Below are positions 23,842 to 34,284 of a stretch of DNA of 64,000 bases, one piece after another (position 1 is the stretch's first letter; each line of letters starts with the position of its first letter). The notes beneath the pieces were generated by a model. The model was not told the origin of the DNA. It did no database searches and worked only from the letters and a program-made list of their open reading frames with translations. Position numbers and translations under genes: made by a program. The stretch lies in contig JARKIP010000065.1 of the NCBI GenBank assembly GCA_029990175.1, forward strand, positions 1,093,001-1,157,000, written 5' to 3'. This stretch comes from Petunia secreta. Lineage: Eukaryota > Streptophyta > Magnoliopsida > Solanales > Solanaceae.

Positions 23842-25632
23842 CTCAATAAGTTTTTAGTTTATTGTGGCATATATGTGATTCCACCTTGCTTAAATTTCTG
23901 TTGTACAACCCGAAGAATTAGCGGGGATCTTTTCAAGCACATATTTTTCTACCGATATTATTTTTGTAATATAAAGATATTAAATTTTTCTACATTTGTA
24001 GTCTCAATATGATACTTTAGTTTAGGCAAATATCTTTGAAACTTATCAAGTTTCTTTGAGACTTACTACAATAAAATGTTACATCAACTTCATTCCTTCA
24101 GGTAGTAATAACTTAGGCTCTTTCAGAGCTCTCAAATGGTAATGTACTACCATATAACTCAGATACTATCTATATGGTGAACACCTCCTTCAAGGAGTCC
24201 TTCGAGGAGAAAATCATATAAGTATGATCATGGTCTAGTTATTTATTATAGTTTTACTTTGCTCTTTTTGATTCATAGTAAGATATAATTTGACGTACGA
24301 TCTGTACGTGAGTAATATCTATTCATGCCACAATAAATAATATATCTATTTCTCTTGAACCCATTTTGGAGGTGAGTTGTAGTATTATATCAACTATTCA
24401 TAACTTCTATTACATATTGGCTCATTCAATCTAGGAATGACCATAATTATCTACATGTGCCTCATATTCACATACCATATTGATATCATTATTATCTTTA
24501 ACAATTCCAAAGGACGGCTAAATTCAAAGACTAAAACTTTTACATGTCAAACCTTGAGAGATCACTTGAAGGATAAACTCAAATATAAAAAAATAAGAAT
24601 AACAAAAGTACCTGAAATTATTTTATGAATTTGTGTTATGAAATTATCCTTCATTTTCTTTATCTCTAAACTTATATACTCCTAGAATATTTTATTAGCC
24701 ATGATTTAGTTGCTTTAATAAATGAGTTGAACGAAACAAAGTGCACCATGCAAAGATATTATTTAGAAATAAATAAAGTACCACAATATATTTGCTTCCA
24801 TTTTTAAAAGACGAAATTTTGGAGAGGGCCACATGATTTTGCATATAGCAGAGCAAGGTTTTGCATCATATTCGGACTCTCTATCAATTCATGGTTGCTG
24901 AAGGTAATGGAGGCAAAAATTATGAAAATGCTTAGAGTTTCGTGCTAATATAGTGGTGTAAATAAAATGTAAAGGAACAAGAAGTTTACAAGAATTGAAA
25001 AGAGAGAGATAAAGCTTTCATTAATTTCTTGTGAGTGTATCACATTCAATAGGTCAACCATACCTTTATATGATGTTTAATTATCCGAATGTTACAATTT
25101 TCTTAATGAGACATAAAAATAAATTTAAGTATTCATTTAATGGAATGAAGAGGAGAAAAATGAACAAAACTGTTTATGAAGTTGGACATCTATACATTCA
25201 GTATATTTATGACATATTGACAGATATAAAGATTTTGAGTTGTTTAACTAAAAATTTTAAGATGTCATACAAATTTTTTAATATGGAAAACATAAAAAAT
25301 GAAAAACAAAAAGTTACAATCATGGATAGAAGATTTAATACATTACTAATATCATCATCATGGAGTTTCAATTTAGTTGTCTCAATCAACAATGTCTATT
25401 TTTAAATTAATAAAATATTTAAAGGAATTAATTTTTTGTTAAAATTAATTTGTTGCTTTGGATTTAAAAAATTAGAAGAGTAAATTTCAAATAATAATAT
25501 ACATTAATGTTATTAATTTTTTTAGTTATTTCATTAAATTTTGGCTTTAAACCTCCAATTATTGAGTTGCCCTTACGTTAAATAGGAAAGTTCTACAGTT
25601 ATATAAATTATTTTGATGGATACCTGAAACAA
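23842..25632 (-). other. probable 5' part of the copia relic, unresolved
   Basis: The bases after the TTGAT duplication should continue the copia interior. Minus-strand phrases near 23940-23900 (VLEKIPANSSG) fit a copia pre-integrase region loosely. At about 24936-24957 the minus strand reads TTAGCACGAAACTCTAAGC, which resembles the primer-site region of some copia elements. I cannot locate the 5' LTR ends. The rest is AT-rich and shows no gene. Confidence 0.4.
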
Positions 25633-25699
25633 TACAATGTCCCAATGGATGTTTTATTGAGATGCTTGGAGTCTACAGTGGTTCATATGGCTTACATTA
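25633..25699 (+). mobile_element. LINE reverse-transcriptase relic, left part
   Basis: Translates as YNVPMDVLLRCLE, then HMAYI, matching the plant LINE RT phrase around VPREVLWRCLE. It ends in CATTA, which is repeated at the other side of the 11.6-kb gypsy insertion. The reading frame continues directly into 37340 (RTIKDICDEAKTRVRTLGG). Confidence 0.7.
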
Positions 25700-26359
25700 T
25701 GTTTAACCGTAGTTTCGTTTTGTTAGGTTAATTTACAATTAAATTTGTAGAGCGGAGTCACGGTCAATAATCGAGATTAAAACGCTCTTAATGAAGTAAA
25801 TATGAATGACAGTAATAAATGCGAAAGAGTAAAGAGGCAATTAATGCGATATAATAAATGAATAATCGAACGAAAAAGGAACCGTGCTCAGGCCGTTCAG
25901 ACTTGATTAAATTCCCTTCCTCGTACTCTTTATGATATTCAGTTAACGAGACAATAAAGGAGATCTTTCGATCAGCAATAGTAATAAATATTTGCTGGAG
26001 ATAAAGAATTGAATGCTAGTAAATAGTTTGAATACAAGTGTAGATTCAGAGAAGCATTAGATTTCATGCTTGTGACTTAGATTACAATATATAGGTAGCT
26101 ATGTGTCCGTTCACAAGCAGTTGTAACTCCTTAGTCGAGCAGTTGCGTTGTTTGTGGATAAGATTCCTATTTTGAACTGCCTTGATTGATGGGCCGCGAC
26201 TTTTCTGGCCGTGGCGACTGTTTATCTGTCTGTTGTAACTGTTTATCCTCGATCTTATCTATTGCCTTTATGTCCATTCGCAGCCACGTGTCGTCCGCGC
26301 GCCGTCCTACGTGGATGCCGAGTCATCAATTTTGGAGACGATAGATTTAACCCAATACA
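25700..26359 (-). repeat. 3' LTR of the Tat-type element
   Basis: 660 bp. Identical to 36675-37334 except T for C at 26231 and 26260. On the minus strand a TATATATTG box lies near 26095. Confidence 0.92.
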
Positions 26360-26918
26360 GATAGTCCCCGCACTTCTCGGGCAGAGGATCTGGTCGAGGA
26401 GTGGAAAACGAATTGCGAGTGGGAATGAACTCTTTTGACCTCTCCTTACAAAATACTGTCCGTTGGACTGATCGTTACCCCATCAGTATGAGTATTAAAT
26501 GTTTTCTTAAGAGCTTTTGACTGATTGGCGTCCTTTTAGTGTGTGCATTAAATGCTCTGTTAAAGACAAAACGTGCAAGCTGTCAATTCCGCTCCACTTT
26601 TTACTGAAGCAGTGACTGTTGCGTGTTCCGAGACTGCAGGCGTGATGATTGAACTGCGCCTACTCACGTCTTGCACGTCCCAAGACGAAAAACCGTCATT
26701 CCGATTTTTGTTTTCATTATTTTCTCCAACGGCTGGATTGATTCATCTTTTGTATGGATGTCTGCCACGTGTGGGTTTTGCGAACTCTATAAATATGATT
26801 TCCACCAGCTGAAAATCTTTTTACTTCATTCCAAATTTCGTGCTAATCTTCAGAGCTTCAAACAGTTTTTCCAGCAAAAATATGAAACGCGACGAATTCT
26901 CTTAATCTTTCAATCAAA

Positions 26919-29918
26919 ATGTCTCCAAAAGCTAAGAGGAGTTTGAATATGGACGCTGCAGCTAGTACTTCTTCGGCAGCGGCTGGTCAACCCACGAGTT
27001 CTCCAACCTCAGTCGCCGATGTGATCCCAAAAATTTGGGGAAATCTTGAAAATGACTGTTCAATCAGCTCGTCCAGTCATTACGGCAATATAAGGTCGTG
27101 GCCTTCAAGCCGTTTTAAGAGTTCGATCACTCCTGACCTTTTGCCTAAGGTTAGGACAGACTGCGGGTGGGATGATGATGTTATGGTTTCTTGCCCCCTC
27201 CCAACGGAAAATATCACCTCGGCGAGGCCTGGATGGACGGCTATATCTACCTATCCATTCACGATAGGTCATACGTTCCCGTTGCACCCTGTCATAGAAG
27301 ATATCTGTAAATACTATCTGATCTGCCCGGGGCAGTTATGTCCAAGCGTTTATAGGATTGTTACCCTGCTGCAGTGGTTCGCCGATGAGTCTGAGCAGGA
27401 TTTTGAGTTCAAGCACTTTATTGCTTTGTATAGTCTTCAGGTCGCTAGGGATGGGTATATCAATGCCCGTATGAGGGGGAGAAAAGCCCTAGTGAGCAAA
27501 TCCGAAGACTCAGGGGATAGGGGCTGGATGCACCGGTATGTTTATGTGCAGTCCAGACTCCTCACACGTGGCGACAAAACCAATCTCCGCGAGGCGTGGA
27601 ACAAAACTCGTAAGTCCCCGAGCCTTTGTCATTAAGCATCCTTTGGATTATGTATCTGCACTTTCTAATCTCCATTCTTTGTTGGTTAGCTGACAAGATT
27701 CCCTATGATGGCCTGATTACTGAGGAGGAGTTGTCTGCTTGGGTTGAACCAATTCTGACAGAGTTCACCCACGAGCAGAGGCAATGGCCTCACTATGCTT
27801 CCTTGAAGCATTTGTCTAACCCCAGCACCCACGGTAAGATGTTTACTTGAATTTCTTACTGACTTATGCAGAGCTTATTACGGTATTGATACGCTTCTAT
27901 TTTCAGGCCTAGGTACTGGTGGTAGTTATTTTCCTGCTCCTCCTCCTGAGGAGGCGGTTGTCGACCCTGTGGCTGAGGTCAACGAGGAGGCGGCTGCTAT
28001 TCTTCAGACTGCAGCAGCTATCAAAGCTAGGGAAGGTGGCGAGGAGGTTCTTGCGAGCCTGAAGAGAAAACAAGCTGACTCTGAAAAGAGTAAGCCCAGA
28101 AAGAAGAAAAGGACAGCTCGTAAGACCCCCCAGTCTTCTGAGAAAACGGTTGAGGCCACTGTAGCTGCTGCTGAAACCCCTAAGTCTGGGCAGGAGAGTG
28201 TCAAAAGCTCGACGGCTGCCCCTGAATCAGCTGAGCCTGTAGTAGTTGTCCTATCAGATTCAGAGGCTCCTGACGTGAGCTTGACTCAGAGGAGGAGGGC
28301 ATATCTACGGAGTGATAAGAGGAGAGCCGTGGAGACTTCCTCTTATGCTTTCGAGGAGAGTCCCTGAGTTGGCGATGGGGAAGAAGAAGGAGCTAAGGAA
28401 GTGGGGGAGGAAAGGATGCACGAAAGTTTTGCATTCTTTCCTGAGGCCTCAGAGCCAAACGAGCCTGAGCGGGCTGGAAGCAAAGAAAGTGAGCCTGAGC
28501 AGGTCGGCCACAGGCACCCAGGCAAGGAGCCAATGAGAGAGGATGACGGGGAGAAGGGTGAGGAGAAGGGTGAGGAGGTTGACGATCGGAAGAAGGCTGG
28601 GGGGGAGGCTGAACCCCAGGTCTTCTATTATAAGGACATGATGAACTTGGCTGCCGACGGGGTGGCGCCAGTTTATTTGCAGGAATGCGACACTCTGGGC
28701 CTCGACGAGACAGGTGAGGTCGAGGTCTCTCGCACTAGGCTTACCAGGCGAGTATCTTTAGGAGGCACGATTGGGGCGTACTCCGTTAAAGGTATTCGCC
28801 ACAAATTTGGCCCCAATTATCCTTCGGAGCAGGCGAGAGAGCCCAGGCCGTGCATGAGGGAGTGTGACTTCATCATCCCCCCAGACACGGATTTTCTTAC
28901 GAAGCCTGGCCACTTAGTCAAGGTGACGTCCAACCTGATCGGCCCTCGTGAAGAGTGGAACATGCGCAGCATGAACGATGAGCAGTTGGCTTATGCGATT
29001 GCTGAGGACACTGCTCGGGTAATGTTTCCTTCTTTACCTTCTTTTCTTTTGTCAAAAACCTCAGTTCTAACTATCTGTGTATTTCCTACTTGTTGCCAGG
29101 CGAGTATGATGGCTACCGAGCTCATGCTTCGCTCCAGGCTGAACAACCAAGATCAAGTCCTTGGCCTGAAGAAAGACCTTTTGGAGGTTCTCCAGGCAAA
29201 TCAGGCCTTAGAAGAGGAGAAAAAGGTTCTGATCGGGGAGAAGCGGGTCCTGGAAGGGAGACGCGACTTTTTTGAAGATAAGATAGATAGGTTGGAGCAA
29301 TCCAACGCTGAAGACAAGATAAGCGCACTCCTCGAGGAGAGGGACCGTCTTCTAGATGAGAAGGACAGGTTTGTGTTGTCTTCTGAAGACCTAAAAGCGA
29401 AGATGGACGAACAAGGCCGTCAGATCTCCCAACTTGCCCATGAGCTCAATATGAAGGAAATTACTCTGGCGAGTATCCGCGATGCTTCCGACCTGATGTT
29501 GAGGAACATGAACAAAGCTGAGGCTGAATCTCAAGCTGCTCGAGGAGAACTACAAGAGGCCAGAAATCGGGTTGCGGAATCTGCAAAGGTTCAAGAGCTA
29601 CTGACGAAGGAGTTGGCAAACTTGCGGGATCGTTATACGATCGAATCCAAGTTAGAAGCTCTTGAGGCCAAAAAGAAATTGCTTATCCAAATGCAGCGCG
29701 GCCAGATCAATGTCGACTTAGTCCTCGATCAGACCATAGCAGCCATCATCAGCGTCAAGCAAGTCCTGGGCATGGAAGTGGGAGCTGATGATGATGAAGT
29801 CGAAGGGGACGATGAAGGCAGCGAGGACAATGAAGATGAGGAAGATGAAGATTTGGGCGGGGATCCGACCGATGGGGCTAGTGCATCAGGTCGGGACCCT
29901 GGTCAACATGATGATTGA
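26919..29918 (+). pseudogene. antisense accessory ORF of the Tat-type element
   Basis: A four-exon gene opposite to gag-pol: exons 26919-27609, 27690-27833, 27907-29018 and 29100-29918. All three introns are GT-AG and the joins keep frame (KT-P-DKIPYDG; STH-G-LGTGG; TAR-ASMMATE). The last intron is 81 nt and has no stop, so it could be retained. The N-terminal half is a globular domain (PLHPVIEDICKYYLI, YVQSRLL) of the type seen in plant transposon-associated proteins. A basic/Ala-rich linker (KPRKKKRTARK) follows, then a second conserved block (CDFIIPPDTDFL), about 200 residues of coiled coil, and an Asp/Glu tail. One in-frame TGA at 28365-28367 breaks it; the frame is otherwise open. Tat elements such as maize Grande carry antisense ORFs here. 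Function unknown. Confidence 0.75.
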
Positions 29919-30746
29919 TGCCTTGTCTAGTCCTTCTGTTAAATTTGTTGGATGTTGTTAACTTCGAATACTTGTTAACTTTATGAATGTATGTTTTTGG
30001 CTGTTTTCCTCTTTTGTCTGGCTGGTTGAGGCTTGACGACCATCTTTAGTCTTTCAAGTCTTATTCATATGAATGCTGATTGTTGCTTAGTGGAGTTTTC
30101 AGAGGTCAAGATTATGTTTCAAATCTTAGTGTTTGAGTTCCCTTTTTGGTTTAATCTGCGCAGATGTTTTGAAATAAAATCTGATCGTAACCAGGTTAAG
30201 TTACCCTTAGTTAGGATGACTGAAGTCAGGCCCTCTGGGCTGAACGAAATCAGGTCGTTCAGGCTGACCGAAATTTGACCGCTTAAGACGGTTTTGTGAT
30301 AAACTTTGCTTATCATATTTGACAGTTGAAAGTTTTTGCAGAGAAACGGAAAAATTTGGTTTGGTTTGGTTAAAATTGCCCTGTTATTTCTATTGAAAAG
30401 GACAAGTAACCCGATGACCAGAACGTAGGATTGTTTGGTCGTAAATCAGAACACAAGATTGTCTGGTCGTAAAGTCGTGGGACTTGAGCGGATGCTGGCC
30501 GCAAAGATGTAGGAGATAATATAGCACAAGTAAAATAGTTCTATTGAACTTACTTGATTTTGCTTAGCCGTGCTCTTAACGAATGACCTTGCTCTTCTCG
30601 AAGATCACCTGTGTTAGCCGGGATTTTGGCCTACTGGGGCCCTCGCCACCCCCCTGTTTTCATGTCGAAATTTCATAATTTCAGACATGAAAAGACAATG
30701 GGTAAAGCGCTGAATCTGAGAACACATATAACCAAAAGAGGAGTGT
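29919..30746. other. spacer between accessory ORF and pol end
   Basis: About 0.8 kb between the convergent ends of the accessory ORF and pol. No coding frame is credible. Short imperfect repeats of GGTCG and CTGACC/AGGCTGA character occur at 30200-30480 (repeated phrase GATTGTCTGGTCGTAA and variants). Confidence 0.55.
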
Positions 30747-30819
30747 GTCCGTTGCGGGATTTGAACCCACAGCCGCGAAGCACGAGGACTTCGAGCTCTA
30801 CCAGTTGAGCTAAACGGAT
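30747..30819 (-). tRNA. tRNA-like sequence, probably a pseudogene
   Basis: Seventy-three nt on the minus strand look like a tRNA. The acceptor arms ATCCGTT and AACGGAC pair in six of seven positions. The D arm is TAGCTCAACTGGTAGAGC. The anticodon stem is CGAAG/CTTCG and the T arm is GTGGG-TTTGAAT-CCCGC. The anticodon loop appears to be 8 nt (TCCTCGTG) rather than 7, and the first acceptor pair mismatches. No anticodon is assigned and I think it is non-functional. It lies inside the retrotransposon, between the pol end and the accessory ORF. Confidence 0.55.
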
Positions 30820-30939
30820 CTGGCCTTTTGAAGACCGTTAGTACCATTTAGACAAAGATAAGAAAACAGAGCAACTTAAAAGAGAGCGAAGGCATGTAAG
30901 CAACGTAAAAATGGATAGAAACACTAACCCCTGTACCAC

Positions 30940-33900
30940 TTAGAAGTAGTACCTCTTCAAGTGAGTCACGTTCCAACTGCTGGGTAGAAGCGATCCATCT
31001 GGTCGTGCCAATCGGTATGAACCTTTACCAGCTGATGCAACCACCTTGTATGGACCCTCCCAGTTTGGACCAAGTTTGCCGACGTTCGCCTCTTGCGTAC
31101 TCTGGGAGACTCTACGCAATACAAAGTCCCCGACTTTGAAATTACGTAGCCTCAGTCCCCGATTATAATATTGCTCTACCCTTTTTTTCTGAGCCACTAC
31201 TCGTATTAGTGCTAACTCCCTGCGTTCTTCCAGAAAATCCAATTCCTCGGAGAGGTTGACTGAATTAGATTCTACGGTTGCATGGGCATACCGTAGACTT
31301 GGCTCGCCAATTTCGACTGGGATCAATGCATCGGAACCATATACTAAAGAGTAGGGCGTCTCCCCGGTGCTCATTTTCATGGTTGTTCTATATGCCCAAA
31401 GAACCCCGGGGAGTTCCTCCACCCAACACCCTTTGGCCTGCTCGAGGCGCTTCTTGAGTGAATCCACTATTATTTTGTTGGTCAATTCCGCCTGCCCGTT
31501 TGCCACTGGGTGATACGGGAAGGAAGTAATCCTTTTAATATGCAGATCTTCAAGGAATTTTGTGACCTTCTGACCCACGAATTGGGGACCGTTATCCATG
31601 ACAATTTCTTTGGGTGCTCCGAATCGACAAATGACATAACGCCACAGGAAATCAATTACTTCCGTTTGACGTATCTTCGAATATGCTGCGGCCTCAACCC
31701 ACTTTGTAAAATAATCAGTAATCATTAACAAGAAACGCACCCCCCTAGACGCAGTGGGTAGTGGCCCAACGATGTCCATCCCCCACTTCATAAACGGCCA
31801 CGGGGAGATGATTGAATGCAGGGGCTCCGCCGGTTGATGGAGGAGATGCGCAAACCTTTTGCACTTATCGCATTTTTTGACAAACTCGTTAGTATCTTTC
31901 TCCATCTTGTCCCAATAATAACCTGCTCGTACGAGTTTTCGCGCAAGCGCCTTTCCTCCCAAATGATTTCCACAGCACCCCTCATGAACTTCTCTCATCA
32001 CATACTCTGTTTGGCTGGGGCCTAGACATTTGGCGAGTGGACCTGCGAAAGTCTTTCGATAGAGGGTGCCATCTACAATTGTATATCTGGCAGCCTTTAT
32101 CCTCAATTTTCGAGCAGCCTTAACGTCTGATGGCAAGGTTCCATGCAATATGTAATTGATTATCTCATTCCTCCAATCCCAAGTTAGATTGGTCGTGTTG
32201 ACCTCCATTGCGTCTTTATCGATTGTTGTGCACAGGAGATGAGCTACGGCCATTGAACCTGCTGCTCCAATTTCTGCGACTGAACCCAAATTGGCCAAGG
32301 CATCGGCTTCATGATTCTCCTCTCGTGGGATCTGTGTGGCTTCCCAATTGTTGAATTGTGCCAGCAAACCAGTAACTCGAGCAAGATACCTCTACATACG
32401 AGACTCCCTTGCAACGAAACCTCCAGTTATCTGGTTGACGACCAGGGCGGAATCACTCTTGAGATGAATCCTATCTGCTCCATAATCTCGAGCCAGTTTC
32501 AATCCTGCAATTACGGCCTCATATTCGGCCTCATTGTTAGTAATGAAAGGACATTTTATGGCCTGTCTAATGGTCTCACCCGAGGGAGTGGTGAGGACTA
32601 AGCCTAGCCCTGACCCTTTCACGCTCGAGGATCCATCGGTGTGCAAGGTCCAAGTCCCCGGCTCGGATCCGGTGAAAAGAACCGCCTCACGCTGAGCATT
32701 AGGGTACATGGTGGCGCTAAAATCTGCGATAAAATCTGCTAGAGCTTGAGACTTTATTGCTACCCGGGGTTGATAAGATATATCAAATTCACTTAATTCT
32801 ACTGCCCATTTTACTAGTCTGCCCGAAAATTCAGGTTTGTGCAAGATACTACATAAGGGGAAGGTGGTAACTACAGCTATTGAATGACTTTGGAAGTAAG
32901 GTCTTAATTTGCGGGCAGCGATTACCAATGCTAGTGCCAGTTTCTCCAAAGGTTGATAGCGTGTTTCAGCATCTAATAGAGATTTACTAATGTAATAAAT
33001 TGGTAGTTGCTTACCTTTGCCTTCTCGAACCAAAACTGCACTTACCGCTGACTCAGATACGGCCAGGTAGAGTAATAGTTGTTCACCTGGTTGTGGCGTT
33101 GAAAGTAAAGGCGGGCTTGACAAGTACCGCTTCAAGTCCTTAAGAGCTTGCTGACATTTAGGGGTCCATTCGAACTCCTTGTTTTGTTTCAGCACGTCGA
33201 AGAAGCTTTTGCACCGATCAGACGAGCGGGAGATGAATCTCCTCAGCGCCGCTACTCTTTCGGTTAGCCGCATTACATCTTTTCTGTTGTGAAGTACGTC
33301 GGGGATGGCTTCTATTGCTTTTATCTGGGCGGGGTTCACCTCGATCCCTCGCTGGGAGACAATGAAACCAAGGAACTTCCCTGAACCCACTCCAAATGCG
33401 CATTTCTCCAGGTTGAGCTTCATGTTGTATTGATCAAGGATTCGAAAGGCTTCCTCCAAATGAGCCAAGTGGTCCTCCGCTCGCTTGGACTTGATCAGCA
33501 TGTCGTCGATGTAAACCTCCATGGTTTTGCCAATGTGATCTTGAAACATCCGGTTGACTAACCGTTGGTAGGTTGCACCTGCATTTTTAAGTCCAAAAGG
33601 CATTACTTTGTAGCAATACGTACCTCGGCAAGTAATGAAAGAGGTCTTCTCCTGGTCGTCGGGATTCATCAAGATTTGGTTGTAGCCTGAATATGCATCA
33701 AGGAATGTAAGCACCTCGTGCCCGGCCGTTGCGTCGATTAGTTGGTCAATTTGGGGTAGTGGATAAGAATCTTTCGGGCAGGCTTTGTTCAGATCAGTGA
33801 AGTCAATGCAGACCCTCTACTTGCCGTTTTTCTTCGCCACTACGACCACGTTGGCCAACCAATCTGGATATTTGACTTCTCGGACAGAGCCAATCTTGAG

Positions 33901-34281
33901 CAAGCGGTCAACTTCGTCGTTTATGATCTGGTTCCTGAATGCTCCTTGCTGGCGTTTCTTTTGCTTCACTGGGCGGAAGTATGGATCCACATTCAACTTA
34001 TGAGAGATAATCTTCGGGGAGATTCCCGTCATGTCTTCATGTGACCACGCAAAGGTGGTGTGCCGCTCCTTGAGGAAGTGCAAGATGTCTTTCCGCAAGT
34101 CTTTGTTCAGCTCTGTTCCCAAATATACCTTCCTTTCAGGCATGTTGTCGAAAAGTTCTTTTGGTTCCAGAGCTTCAATGGTTGGCGCATACTCTTCTCG
34201 TGCATCCAATTTTGATATGAATTCCGGGATTTGGTAGTTTGATGCTCCGTTGCTTGATTCTGCTCCCGGGTTCTTTAATTG
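30940..34281 (-). pseudogene. pol: Tat-type pol: RT, RNase H, integrase
   Basis: It continues in the same frame as the gag-protease ORF past a TAG. Landmarks in order: HTTFAWSHEDMTGI; the RT with DAYSGYNQI, MPFGLKNAGATYQ and YIDDMLIKSK; RNase H (LHTDGSSS, NEAEYEA); integrase zinc region (EVHEGCCGNHLGG to CDKCKRFA); and the DDE core (MDIVGPLP, MDNGPQFVG, NGQAELTNK). The frame is open except for two TAG codons. One is at 33817-33819 in NGK-x-RVC, where the family has Trp. One is at 32392-32394 in SRM-x-RYLA, where the family probably has Gln. Both fit single C-to-T type changes. Otherwise the pol is full length. It ends near the integrase tail (NVTHLKRYYF). Confidence 0.9.
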
Positions 34282-34284
34282 CTA
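34273..34284 (-). promoter_or_regulatory. gag/pol stop in a leaky UAG-CAA-UUA context
   Basis: The gag-protease frame ends AAA-TAG and is followed by CAA-TTA in the same frame that continues into pol. UAG followed by CARYYA is the tobamovirus-type readthrough context. The following 24 codons up to 34209 are open and in phase, so about 5-10 percent readthrough would make a Gag-Pol fusion without a frameshift. Decay of a Gln codon (CAG to TAG) is the alternative. Confidence 0.6.

Noticed and set aside
30614..30847. Minus-strand frame of 77 aa across the tRNA-like segment
   Set aside because: It is the translation of the tRNA-like sequence and flanks, not a protein.
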